A stretch of 64,000 bases of DNA from Trametes villosa. Lineage: Eukaryota > Basidiomycota > Agaricomycetes > Polyporales > Polyporaceae. Below the pieces are notes generated by a model that saw nothing but the letters and a program-made list of their open reading frames with translations, ran no database searches and had not been told where the DNA came from. Location: assembly GCA_002964805.2 (NCBI GenBank), contig PUDQ02000110.1:1-64000 (forward strand), in the 5' to 3' direction. Shown here in pieces: positions 43,265 through 56,388 of the stretch. Numbering within the stretch: the first letter of the stretch is position 1; every line of letters starts with the position of its first letter. A program made the translations under genes and the position numbers.

Positions 43265-44593
43265 TCACAGGAGTCGAGGAGAGGGGAGCGGGCGGTCCGC
43301 CTTGGACTGGTAAGCCACATACGCCTCATACGCGGCTTCCGCATCCTTCAGTAGCGTAAAGAATAACGAACTCTCCTCCCTCGTCGAAAGGCCATGCATC
43401 TTCTGCCAGTCCCAGTCACATTCCTTCTCGAACCGCAAAGGCTCTCCGCGCTCGATCTTCTCCGCGACCACGACGTGCCAGCGCTCCCAGACCGGCACGT
43501 TCTTGGGAAGCAGCGCCTGCAGCCGCGCCTGGATGTCGGCGGCACCGATGACGGGCCGGAGCGCGAGGACCGTGAAGACCGCTGCCGCGGTCCTGGTTCC
43601 GAAGCGGAACTTCTCGATCTTCGGGCCGCCAAGGACCTCTGCCATGAGGATGCGCCGCTCGACGGCTTCCTTGCCGTATGCGAGGACGAGGCGGTGGTAG
43701 AACCACGCGGCGACGATGGATGCGATGAACATCGTCTGGCCGAAGAGGCCGCCTTGCGGGATGAGGAGGAGTTGGAGGAGGAATTGCATCCCGAGGAGGA
43801 CAGAACACGCGGTGACCATGCAGTGCTCCCGGGAGTGGTCGAATTGGAGGGAGAAGCGGCCTCGCGTGATGGGGGCGAGCGCGCGCGCGGTCCCGTGGAC
43901 AACGACGAAGGACCGCGACGCCTCGAACCACCCCGATTCGAGGGTCGCCGTCTGCGGGGGGATGCGGTGCTGGTATGTGAGTCTGGCATCGCCCATGACG
44001 CGACAGGCGATTCCGTGGCAGAGGGCACTGGAGAATATGGCGGCGGCGGAATAGAAGTCGGCATAGAAGATGGAGGCGATGCCCGTGGAAATGGTCATGA
44101 TAATCGGAATGAGGGCGAGGCGCTGCGAGTGTGTATGCGGAACCCTAGGATACGCCACCTCCTTGGGTTCGTTGTCGAGTCGGACAATCGCGACCTCGAT
44201 TGGCACCGACTGCCTACCGCCGACCTCGACCGTGCCCACCGCATCGCACTCCTCCACGAGCATTGCGGCGAGAGGGCTCGTGCGCTCCAGGGAGGCGCCC
44301 GAACGAGCGCAGGTGAATGAGGGCCCCATGGTGCCTGCGAGCTTGGCCGCAAGTTCGCGTGGGACGGCGGAAGAACGGTACAGAGGACTCCAGAACCTAA
44401 ACCGCGCGAGGTCCCCGTAACGCTTCGCGAGATAGTAGCTGCCAGGGCAATTGTACCAACCCCACCATTTCCGCTGAGCATGGAGGTGAGGGAGCATCAT
44501 GACCTCCAAGGCGGCGTCGGCTCCCAAGAAGCCCGCCAATTGGGAGATATCGAGAGAGAAAAGGGTGCTGGAGAGGGGTAAGTCTAGAGGCAT
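43265..44593 (-). CDS. Multi-pass membrane protein, family member 7 (most divergent)
   Basis: The start is placed at 44593 (MPLDLPLSSTLFSLDISQL) by alignment with the family; the frame is open upstream to 44773 without similarity. Single exon, 442 residues, no terminal intron. It keeps FSLDISQLAGFLGAD, KWWGWYNCPGSY, AKRYGDL, MGPSF, VEECD, APITRGRFSL, LLIPQGGLFGQ, and the LLPKNVPVWERW motif, but lacks PGDG (it has a different loop between the hairpins). Two hydrophobic hairpins (about residues 170-215 and 265-315). Its C-terminal tail differs from all others. Function unknown. Confidence 0.85.
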   Translation of the reverse strand: MPLDLPLSSTLFSLDISQLAGFLGADAALEVMMLPHLHAQRKWWGWYNCPGSYYLAKRYGDLARFRFWSPLYRSSAVPRELAAKLAGTMGPSFTCARSGASLERTSPLAAMLVEECDAVGTVEVGGRQSVPIEVAIVRLDNEPKEVAYPRVPHTHSQRLALIPIIMTISTGIASIFYADFYSAAAIFSSALCHGIACRVMGDARLTYQHRIPPQTATLESGWFEASRSFVVVHGTARALAPITRGRFSLQFDHSREHCMVTACSVLLGMQFLLQLLLIPQGGLFGQTMFIASIVAAWFYHRLVLAYGKEAVERRILMAEVLGGPKIEKFRFGTRTAAAVFTVLALRPVIGAADIQARLQALLPKNVPVWERWHVVVAEKIERGEPLRFEKECDWDWQKMHGLSTREESSLFFTLLKDAEAAYEAYVAYQSKADRPLPSPRLL

Positions 44594-45108
44594 TGCGATG
44601 CTATGGAGACCTGGGGGAGCCCTGCATTGCTTCCCAATATATGTACCTTGGGGGATGGTCCTTGGCACGTCCGGAGAACCGCCCTCCACTGCGAACCCAA
44701 GGATAGCGGGATCTCTCAGAATCCCGGGATGGCCAAGGGCGCTTAGGTAGAGGGCAGTACGCCGCAGCAACACGCAGCACAGTACACAGGTGTGGAAAGC
44801 TCACCGTGTCCGCGGCCTCCGAAGCTTCGACCCAGGCGACCCTATAATGAACACGTACCTGATAGGGCGATGACATCGCCGATGCGGGCCGAAGGATATA
44901 TCCTTGGTCTTCCGGCGACGCCGTAGACCCTGAGCGTTCGACCTAAACACAACACCCTACCCAGCGTTTGCACAAATGGAGACACGCACCTTTGATGTTA
45001 CCATTGAAGTCCCGGGCGATACGCAATGCATCACACGTTGCCCAATTCTTCTGAGATTGCTATTCATACAACATGGATTGCTTGCAGGCTCTCATCCCGT
45101 ACGGCTGT
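44594..45108. other. Intergenic region
   Basis: 515 bp between the 5' end of family member 7 and the 3' end of the YSA1 gene (both minus strand). Nothing recognised besides an open extension of member 7's frame. Confidence 0.4.
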
Positions 45109-46200
45109 TCAAAGTGTCTGTCGCCGAAGCTTCTCGGCGAGCTCGAAACCAGATGCAAGGTGATCGAGCCTCGCGTCGATAACGAATCCCTGGGGATAAG
45201 TCAGTCCTGGGTCAAATGACAGCCGATGCAACTACCTTCTTCTCGTACTCTGAAACCGGTAAAGTCAGTACCGATATGTAGCAGGGATCCGAGGAACGGC
45301 GAACCCTTGAACTCCGCTCGTAACTTTGACAGTTCTACTATCCGGGCGGTAATGAACTCCCCCGGGTCCAATTTCTGAGCGGGCATCTCAAGCTTCTCGG
45401 AGAAGGGTACGTCGACCGTTACCAGCTTCATGTTCGCGTTCGTCATGCCTGAGAACCGACGTGAGGCGCTACACAAGCGCGTGCGGCCGATGCACTTTAC
45501 CTGGATCACATACAAGGAGTGGCGAAGTTTCGACCACACCACTGGCTTTGAAGCCCGTCTCTTCTTCGAGTTCACGTATGGCCGATTCCTCGGGCGTCTC
45601 CCCTTCGCTGATGAGGCCTTGACGGACTGTTAGAGCTGACGTCGGACACGCTCATATCATTCAGGGCCTTACCGGCTGGGAGCTCTGAGAAGAGGCGATA
45701 ACTAAGTGAGCTTACGAGAGAATAAACGTCACTATATCACTTACCGACGACATATTGACCAACGGGAGGGCGAAATTGTTCGATGATTATGGTCGATGGC
45801 GGGAAGGCATTTGATTCCGAACGAAGGAGCGCAAGGATGGCGACGGCTATCAGAGAGCCTTGAGCCACAAAAGCGCAATCACGCTATGGCGTTGCACCAA
45901 CCGTCAATCCCGGAAGAGGAGCGCGTAGGCCGTTCCGCGAACTCCCAAGGGCGCTGCAGGAGGTTGTGAGCACTGCAGGGCCCGGCTCGGCCGAACGATC
46001 CAAGCCGGAATAACGCGCCTCTTTGCCCGTCGGGTCTTGGTACCGACACTTCTTGAGCTTGACCCACCTGAAATCGAAAATAACACACGGATGCCCGTCA
46101 CGGTCAGACATGCGAGGCGGAAAACATGTGCGCGGCGGAACGCTCACTTGGCCTCCGAGGTGGCGAGATCCTCTACGGCGACAACTTTGGAGTCTGGCAT
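45109..46200 (-). CDS. YSA1: ADP-ribose pyrophosphatase, Nudix family (Ysa1-like)
   Basis: Nine exons (46200-46148, 46067-46019, 45953-45902, 45846-45745, 45683-45672, 45617-45501, 45448-45305, 45249-45236, 45189-45109) give 207 residues, the family's normal length. The N-terminus has [15 protein letters not shown] then WEFAERPTR. The substrate-site strand has [13 protein letters not shown] and ELPAG. The Nudix box follows directly, with pattern G-x5-E-x7-REL-x-EE-x-GF complete, then [14 protein letters not shown], a Ysa1 signature. The enzyme hydrolyses ADP-ribose to AMP and ribose 5-phosphate. Exon 5 is only 12 nt and exon 8 only 14 nt; both are required by family continuity. Intron 2 (46018-45954) uses a GC donor. 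It diverges from malate dehydrogenase across 299 bp. Confidence 0.9.
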
Positions 46201-46394
46201 TGTCGTGTCCCTTGGACGAATGTATATCGTACGACGAGCAGCTACCTGTGAACGCTGGAGCAGACGACGAGCGAGAGCTGGGGCGGGAGCGGGGGAGATG
46301 ACGAGGGACGGAAGCAAGCGCATTCCAGGGACGGCGCCTAACGCCACTCCGCGTAGATCGGGCCGGGCGGGAGCCCCACGGGGATTGCAGTGGT

Positions 46395-46400
46395 CACGTG
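46395..46400. promoter_or_regulatory. CACGTG box in YSA1/MDH shared promoter
   Basis: GGTCACGTG lies 100 bp upstream of the malate dehydrogenase ATG and 195 bp from the YSA1 ATG. It matches the bHLH (Cbf1-type) core. A similar GCACGTGAC occurs at 58192 upstream of the Rho gene. Function is inferred. Confidence 0.35.
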
Positions 46401-46499
46401 CGCGGAGATATACCCTGCGGGGTCGCCAAGTCTCCCGCTCGCCTCTCCTTCTCTCCTCGCCATCCCCATCTCTCCTCCATCTCGCACATCGCATACACA

Positions 46500-48008
46500 A
46501 TGGTCAAGGCAGTAGTACTCGGAGCTGCGGGTAAGCCGATTTTCTCCCGTCGGTGCTCGTGCAAATGTGCTCAATCCGTCTCGATCAGGCGGCATTGGCC
46601 AACCCTTGTCCCTCCTGCTCAAGACGAACCCTCTCATCACAGAGGTAGCAACCGCGCGCACCTCTGGCTCAGCGCATCGCATGCTAAAATGCACGTCCTG
46701 TAGCTGAGCCTCTTCGATATCGTCAACACCCCCGGTGTTGCTGCCGATCTGTCCCACATCTCGACCCCCGCCAAGGTTGTCGGCTACCTGCCCCCCGATG
46801 ATGGCCTCAAGAAGGCCCTTGCTGGCGCAGAGATCGTTATCATCCCCGCTGGTGTCCCCAGGAAGCCCGGAGTACGTGTCTCCTCCCTTGGGTTGTGTTA
46901 ACGGCAACTCATTACTCCCTCACAGATGACCAGGTTCGTGGTCCATCGAATATCTCGCTGTGCAACTAGAACAATAGCTGATTCATGCCCTGCTACCCAG
47001 AGATGATCTCTTCAAGGTATGTGTAGTGCGCTTGTGAGAGAGGGCGCGTCCCTCACAGCTGTGTAGATCAATGCGGGCATCGTCCGTGACCTGGCCAACG
47101 GTATTGCGACGACCGCCCCCAAGGCGTTTGTCCTTGTCATCTCTAACCCTGTGAACTCGACCGTTCCCATCGTCGCCGAGGTATTCAAGAAGCACGGCGT
47201 GTTCGACCCGAAGAGGTGCGTATCGCGCAATCTGCCGTGTTTAGCGCACTCACATTGGCCCGCAGGATCTTCGGTGTTACGACTCTGGACGTCGTTCGCG
47301 CGTCCACCTTCGTTTCTGAGATTCTTGGCGACCTTTCCCTCGCGTCGAAGGTCGTCGTTCCCGTTGTTGGTGGCCACAGCGGTGTTACGGTCCGTACCAC
47401 AGATCGGCCAATCACAGCGCAGACATTAATTCGTCGATTTTCTAGATCGTCCCCCTGCTCTCGCAGTCGTCTCACCCTCTGCCCTCGGGCTTCGCCCAGG
47501 CCGAGCTTGACAAGCTCACCAACCGCATCCAGTTCGGTGGTGACGAGGTCGTCAAGGCCAAGGACGGCGCGGGATCGGCAACGCTTTCCATGGCGTACGC
47601 TGGTGCGGAGTTCGCGTACAAGGTCATCCGCGCGGCGAAGGGCGAGAAGGGCATCGTCGCGCCTACCTTTGTCAACCTTACCGCGGACGCGGAGGGCGGC
47701 GCCGCGCTCAAGAAGGAGATCGGCAAGGACATCGCCTACTTCTCGGCGCCCGTCGAGCTTGGGGTATGTGCAGGTTACTATCTCTTTATGCGAGCTACGC
47801 TGACGGCGTGTGGTGTGTAGCCTGAGGGTGTTGTCAAGATCCACGGCCTTGGCAAGATCACCGAGCACGAGACGACCCTCGTCAAGGCGGCCATTCCGGA
47901 GCTTGAGACTAACATCGAGAAGGCAAGTGCAACTTAGGTGTCCTTGTGCAAGACTTTCTAACTTTCCTTTCGCAGGGTGTTTCCTTCATCGAGTCGCCCA
48001 AGCTCTGA
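46500..48008 (+). CDS. MDH: Malate dehydrogenase
   Basis: Ten exons (46500-46530, 46589-46644, 46704-46871, 46926-46933, 47001-47016, 47067-47215, 47266-47389, 47446-47763, 47821-47922, 47976-48008) give 334 residues. The NAD-binding loop is GAAGGIGQP near residue 8; RKPGMTRDDLF holds substrate Arg residues; [11 protein letters not shown] and VVGGHSG (catalytic His) follow. It converts malate and oxaloacetate with NAD. It starts [11 protein letters not shown] with no mitochondrial presequence, so this form is likely cytosolic or peroxisomal; the last residues are PKL, close to a PTS1 signal but not canonical. Exons 4 and 5 are 8 and 16 nt. The last intron (47923-47975) has a GC donor in perfect context (AAG|GCAAGT). 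Strong C-ending codons suggest high expression. Confidence 0.97.
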
Positions 48009-48243
48009 GCACGTATCATTATGTCATAAGTTGTTGCGGGAAGGTCAAGAGAAGTGGGATCCCTGTATACGATAGCTTGTACACGTAGAGGAAACAAACA
48101 CGTCGCTGTTGCTCCTAGCTCTGGACACGCACGTTCGCGAGAGGCTGTTCATCCCGGTCATCGCACCATCCAAGAGATATCAAGAGCGCCATTGCTATTC
48201 CGGTACAAACACAACGAACAGAAGGACGAAAATACAGATCGGG

Positions 48244-50551
<2,308 letters not shown>

Positions 50552-50777
50552 GTCGCGGTAGAGGTCGTGGTCGCGGTCGAAGCTGCTGCCCAGGCTGCAG
50601 CGCGCGCTGAGCACTGAGCACGATCGAGCGTCTTGCACGGCTGAGCGGACCGGGAGGGCCGGGGAGTGCATGAGATCATCGAGCGGAAGGGTTCTAAGGT
50701 TCTCCCCGCGACGAGCACCGTCCGTATGGCCGACAAATCCCAGAAATCATCGATAACACTCCTTGTTCCCAACAGCC

Positions 50778-52175
50778 ATGGCTGACATTCAGTTCGACCC
50801 GTCTACGCATCCCCACCGTCGCGGTATGTCTTGTTTCTGCGCGCATTTCTAGGCAGTAACTGAACCTTTCATTTCAGTCAATCCTTTGACCGGAGAGCAT
50901 GTCCTCGTCTCTCCCCACCGTACGAAGCGGCCCTGGTTGGGCCAGACGGAGCCCCCGCAGCAGCTCAACCTGCCAGAGTACGATCCCAAGTGCTACCTGT
51001 GCCCAGGGAACACTCGCGCCGGAGGGCAGCAGAATGAGAAGTATGAAGACACTATGATCTTCGAGAACGACTATGCGGCCGTCCTACCACACCCTGGCCC
51101 CGCTGCACCCCCGGCGCCCCACCCCTTGTTGACGACAGAGCCTGTACAGGGCGGCTGCGATGTCATTTGCTTCCATCCCCGCCACGACCTCACCCTCGCG
51201 AGGCTACCCCAGAAGGACATTGAACGCATCATCGACGCATGGAGTTCCATATACCGGAAGCGAGGCGCAGAAGAAGGCATTGAGTACGTACAGATTTTCG
51301 AGGTAAGAGCGTGGCACGCACTCTACCTTCGCGACCGCTCACATGGTGTATAGAACAAGGGAGCCATGATGGGCTGCTCCAACCCTCACCCTCACGGTCA
51401 AGTTTGGTCCCTCTCTGCCGTGCCGACCCTGCCTGCGACGGAGCTATCGAACCTGAAGAAGTATGCATCATCTACACAACCTTCGGACGCTCCCCGTGGT
51501 CCATTCAACCGCGCGTGCCTGCTCTGCGACTACGTGCACTTCGAAGTGAGCGTCGCTCAAACCGAAGGGCGCGTTGTCCTGAAGAACGAGCACTGGGTCG
51601 CCCTCGTGCCTTGGTGGGCTATCTGGCCATTCGAGGTCATGTGTAAGTGTTGTGTTACAATTTTATCCTCCCAGTCTACTTAACGCAGGGCTGCAGTGCT
51701 CCCTTACAAGCGTCACATCCCCTCGATCGTTCACCTCACCACGGAGGAGAAAGCCGCTTTCGCCGACATTCTGTCGCAGGTCACCGTCCGCTACGACAAC
51801 CTATTCTCTTGCTCTTTCGCCTACTCCATGGGTATCCACCAACGGCCCACGCCGCCCCAAACCGAGACGATTCCTGAAGGCCAGGACGAGGAGAATGTGG
51901 CGCACTTGCACCTACACTTCGCGCCGCCGCTCTTGCGTAGCGCGTCCGTTCGCAAGTTCTTGGTGGGGTGAGCTATCTCGTGCAAGTCTTTCTCCATCTC
52001 CGGTGTTGACACTGCACATCTCAGATTCGAGCTCATGGCCGAGCCCCAACGCGACCTCACTCCAGAGCAAGCAGCGCAGCGCTTGCGCGATTCGTCGGAC
52101 GTGCACTACCTGAACGTACCGGACAACGCAGACAGCACTTCGGAGCCGCAAGGTGTAGATCCAACAAACAGCTGA
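50778..52175 (+). CDS. GAL7: Galactose-1-phosphate uridylyltransferase
   Basis: Five exons (50778-50823, 50878-51302, 51354-51642, 51697-51967, 52025-52175) give 393 residues. Markers: PLTGEHVLVSPHRTKRPW near residue 18, the zinc-site CYLCPGN, FENDYAA, the catalytic SNPHPHGQVW (nucleotidyl-His), then the HLHLHFAPP motif near the C-terminus. It exchanges UMP between UDP-glucose and galactose 1-phosphate in the Leloir pathway. No epimerase or galactokinase gene is adjacent, so there is no GAL cluster here. The stops of this gene and SDA1 converge, 94 bp apart. Confidence 0.96.
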
Positions 52176-52269
52176 TAGGACCAACCAATGGAAGAAGATG
52201 TAGCACTACAGATGTAACAAGTACCGGTGTATAAGGCGAAGCAGAGACAGACACATAATCCCAAGCGAC

Positions 52270-54937
52270 TCAGTGATGCGACTTCTTCGCCTTGTCGATA
52301 TGCGCGCGGAGCTTCCGCTGCTTCTGCCTGAGCGACGCCTTCTTCTTGCCCTTGACCGCGCCGCTCGCGATGATCATCATGAGCGGCTTGTTGCGCGCCT
52401 TCTCGCGGTTCGTCGTGCTGCTCGGCGCGGCCTTGTTCTTCTTGCCCTTCGCGGAGCCGAACTTCTCGCGGCCCTCGCGCCCCTTCTCGATCGACGCGAT
52501 GCGCTCCGCGTAGTCCGCCTTCGCCTTCTTGCGCGGCCCGAGGATGTCCATCTCGGAGACGAACGTGTCCGCGAGCGTGCTGTCGCCGTTCGCGAGCAGC
52601 GTCTTCTTCTGCGCCTCGAGCGCGGCGAGCTTGCGCTTCGTACCGGAGCCCCCGCCGCGCTCGACCGCCTCGGACGCGGCTTTGATGCGCAGCTCGTTGA
52701 GCAGCGCGAAGTCGGCGGGCGTGAGGATCTGGGTTGGTTGGGTCAGATAGCAGTTTAGGGGGGGTGAGGGCCATTGGCTGTACCTTGGTGGTGGCGAGCG
52801 ACGAGATCCGCTGGACTGCGTCCTCGGCGTTCTCCTCCTTGCTCGGTTCGTCCTCCTCCATATCCTCTTCCGTGGCCTTCCGCTTGCCTTTGCTCTTCTT
52901 TTTGGGCTTGTCGCCCTCATCTTCACTGTCGCTGATGTCCAGGTCGTCGTCGCCGTCGGATGAGACGCTGATCCAGCCGTCGGTCGACTCGTCTGAGTCG
53001 GATTCGACATCCCAGCCCTCCCATGCCGCCTCATCGTCCTCGTCTTCGTCGCCTGATGCAACCCCGTCCTCTTCGCGGAGCTTCTTCAAATGGTCTTCCA
53101 GCATCTACGGGTAGCCCGGCTGAGTATATGCGCACCGCACAGAGCCAGGCGTGACTTACCACCAAGCCCTCGATGTCGACGGCAGCAACGGCGCTGTGAC
53201 CGAAAGGCAGAGGTTGGCTGCCTTGCGCGATGCCCATGCTAGCCTCTTTGCCCCGCTCTCTCCGCTTGAGCATGCCAGGGTTGACCTCACGGAACAGCTG
53301 GAGCAGACCGCGCGCCGCGGCGGTGACAGCCTTGTCGCGACTCTTCCGGTACGCGATGAGGTCCCCGAGAAGGTCCTCCTCCATCGACCACGGCTGGCGG
53401 CGGCAGACCTCGCGGATGGCGTTGATGCCGGCGGCGATGACCTCGCTGCCGACGCCGGGGTGGACGAACTCCTGCGCGAGCTTGCGGACGACGGGCGTGA
53501 GCGCGTCGGGGGGCGTGAAGTCGTGCACGGACTGCGCGAGCGCGACGAGGATGGCGGGGATGCGGAGCTGGTGGTACGCGAGGTACTTCATGATGTACGT
53601 GTAGAAGCCGAGCACGCAGAGCTTGTGCCCGCCCATGACGCGCGCGAGGAGCTGCATGAGCAGGATCTTGTGGTCGAGCGAGAAGCGCTTGTCGTACTTG
53701 TGGAGGATGTCGTACAGCTTCTCGCCGAACGTCTGCGGGTCGTTGAGCAGCTGGATCGCGGGGAAGTTGGCGGCGGTGATTTCTGCGCGCTTCTTCTTTT
53801 TCTGCAGAGGAGTGAGTTGAAAGCGGACGAGAGCTGGAGACAGGACGGACAGATTTGACAGTTTTCGCGATCTTCCTCAGCTTCTTGTCGCCACTCCTCG
53901 TCTTCTTGTTGATCTCGCGACGGTGCTCAAGAGCCTTGACATCGGGGAGCTGGTGCATGGGTCAGTACCAGTGTAGCTTGCAGACGCTACGAGATGTCAC
54001 GAACATCTTCCTCCTCGTCGTCGCTGTCCTCCTTCTCTTCGTCGCTGCCGAGGAAGAAATGCAATGAAGCACTCTGCACCTTCACAGACGGATGGAAGCA
54101 GCCCAGAGCGATGATCGAGACGGTTTTCGCATCCGTCCTGCGAGGGGGAGACCCATGAGAATGTCGCAAGCCTCGTCCGCGCGGGATACGCACCAGATGC
54201 CTTTACGCCAGAGCTCCTTGCTCAGGACGATGGCCCACATGGCTTCTTCACCATTGCTGCCTGGGCCTGCGGCAGCTTTGAGTTTCCCCTTGTCGCCCAC
54301 CACTTCGCCGTCCATTCCTCTCTCCACCATCCCGAATAGCATCGCCTGCACCGCGCGGTTGAGCTTGTGGTTTTTGGTGCGCAGGTTGGCCGTGCGGATG
54401 TCGGAAAGGATAGTCCTGCGGATGAACCCGCGGAGAGTGGATGATGTAGTTTTAGGAAGCAGGGGGAAGAGCGTTTGCAGGAGACTAAATAGCGAGAGGT
54501 AAGGATCATGCGAGGAACAACGGGCAGGGGAGGACATACGTGATCGAGGTGATTACATCCTTATTCCTCAGCATGACCAGGTTCTGCACTAATGACCTCC
54601 TGGTATCGGGGGATAGCGTCCCATAGCTCTCGAGCAGCAGAGTCGAAAGCTGGGATGGGAAGTCCGCCGTCTCTTTTGGGTAGCATTGGGAGACCTGCAT
54701 AGCAAGTCAGTGCGCAAGTCTAGTCCCAGAAGCGTTCGAGATATATGCCTGCGCTATGAATGAGACCAGCTCCCTGAAATGCGTCGCATTCTCGTCCGGG
54801 TTGATCTGGAATATTTGGCGGATGCTGTTATAATGGTTCCATTGCTGCAAGAACTCCTCCTTGTACGCAGTCGGGTCGCGCTTAATAAGATTTTGCAGCT
54901 GGGGCAAGTTAGACGTGAGAAGGACGCCGCGACCCAT
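52270..54937 (-). CDS. SDA1: Sda1 homologue, 60S ribosome biogenesis
   Basis: Eight exons (54937-54749, 54694-54540, 54484-54194, 54137-54005, 53949-53851, 53801-53160, 53104-52784, 52728-52270) give 762 residues, matching yeast Sda1. Order: [12 protein letters not shown] near residue 10, [13 protein letters not shown], a helical repeat region with [10 protein letters not shown] and [13 protein letters not shown], an acidic patch, [19 protein letters not shown], then the SDA1 domain ([57 protein letters not shown]), a Ser/Asp/Glu-rich stretch and a very basic C-terminus. Intron 1 (54748-54695) is GC-AG, with a GCACTGACTT branch region. Intron 4 uses GTTCGT. Sda1 is nucleolar/nucleoplasmic and needed for 60S export. 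Confidence 0.92.
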
Positions 54938-55193
54938 GGCGAGAGTTAAGAGCAAAGACGAGCACAAGGAGAAGAGAGAGCAGCCTGCTGCACGCTGAAC
55001 GAGCGCTTACAAAAATCCCTGGACGAGTTACCATATGCGGATATTATGATCGGGTTCGCAAGCGCCCGTATGGGCCCGACTTCAATTGGTTCATGGCTCA
55101 GGACATCGGGAGGTGGACAAACAGGTGGGCATTAACAGCAGTGATATACAAGCAAGCGGGGGATATGCGGGTCGTACAAGGGTATATCCTTCT

Positions 55194-56119
55194 TCATGAA
55201 CTTGATGCAGCAGCTTCAGCAGGCGCGGCCGGAGTAGCAGCCACTTCCGCCTTCTCAGCAGTAGGCGAGCTCACACCTCCGGGTCCTCCACCGCGTCCCC
55301 GGCCGGAGGGTCCTCCACGACCTCCTCCACGACCACCACGCACAGCACCACGGATACCAATGGATGCTTGAGGCTTCTTTTCGCCGTCTTCGGTGGACTC
55401 TTCCTTCTTAGGTCCCTTCCAGTCGCGCGCAGGCTTTCCGGAGTCCCATTCGCGGCTTTGGATCTGTAGAGACCGTGTTAGCTATTGAGGCCATGGAGAA
55501 GATATAGGCACGACGCATACCTTGTCCAGCTTACGGCGAGCGTTCTGCTCGCGAGCCTTGTCAATATTCTCCTGGACCTTCTTCTGCTTGGCCTGTTTGG
55601 CGCGTTCCGCCGCTTGTGTCTTCTTGTACTCGTCCTCATCCGCTTGGACGTCCTGAGATACCGCGTATGTCAGTCCAAATGAATGGCTGGCCCCAAAGAG
55701 AGCGGTCCGCACCAGACGTCTCTGTTTGATCTTCTCGTTCTGCTCGCGGATGCGCGCCATGCGCTCTGCGAGCTCGCCCTCGCTCAGTTTGTCCTGCATC
55801 AGGTTAGAGCGCGCCACCCTCCCAGTCGCGCATCGAGACACACCCGCTGGGCACCGCCAGTCTTGACGCGGTCGGGGTTCACATACGGCTTCTTCTTCTC
55901 CTTGGATTCCTTCAGTCCGTCGGCTGTGTCTGCCTGGTCGGCATCCTGCGCTACCTCCGCATCCGCGGATTTAGAAGCGCCGTCGGCCGCAGCGACCTGG
56001 GGAGCAGCGTCCGGAGAGGGTTTGGGGTCGGCCGGGTCTGGGCTGTCCTTGATCTTGAGGGCAGCAAGGTCGAGGCCGAGGGAGTTCGAGGCGGCCTGGT
56101 CAGGCTGTTTGTCGGCCAT
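55194..56119 (-). CDS. RGG-rich, coiled-coil RNA-binding-like protein
   Basis: Four exons (56119-55844, 55793-55713, 55652-55521, 55463-55194) give 252 residues. The first 80 residues are acidic and Ala/Asp/Pro-rich, then PYVNPDRVKTGG. A charged helix follows (ELAERMARIREQNEKIKQRR, then a Lys/Gln-rich part). The C-terminus has DSGKPARDWKGPKK followed by an RGG/RGGGRGG box and an Ala/Ser tail. The pattern resembles small fungal Stm1/HABP4-like ribosome- or mRNA-associated proteins, but I cannot confirm the domain. It faces PGK across a 269 bp divergent promoter. Confidence 0.8.
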
Positions 56120-56325
56120 GGATGGTGGGAGAGGGAGGGGCTCGCAGGCGCGAGGGACTAGAGTAGCCGAGACGCGGAAGGGCGAGAGAGGTGTATGGAC
56201 GTGCGCAGACTGGGATTCGATTGGGCGAGACGAGAGGCGAGAGGCGAGGCACTCGACGGATGGGCGGACATGCCGAGCCGTGACTTCATCTGCACCTCCC
56301 GCACGAGCGCTTGACCGCTCACGCG

Positions 56326-56333
56326 CATAAAAG
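56326..56333 (+). promoter_or_regulatory. TATA-like element of PGK
   Basis: CATAAAAG stands 63 bp upstream of the PGK ATG, followed by a pyrimidine-rich leader, the usual layout of highly expressed glycolytic genes in filamentous fungi. Confidence 0.45.
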
Positions 56334-56388
56334 CCCCCTCCCGGCCATCCGCCCCCTTTCCTCACCATCGATCCCCCCATCGCACACC

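Noticed and set aside
53151..53858. 235-codon plus-strand frame opposite SDA1
   Set aside because: Antisense shadow of the main SDA1 coding exon; its composition mirrors the real frame.
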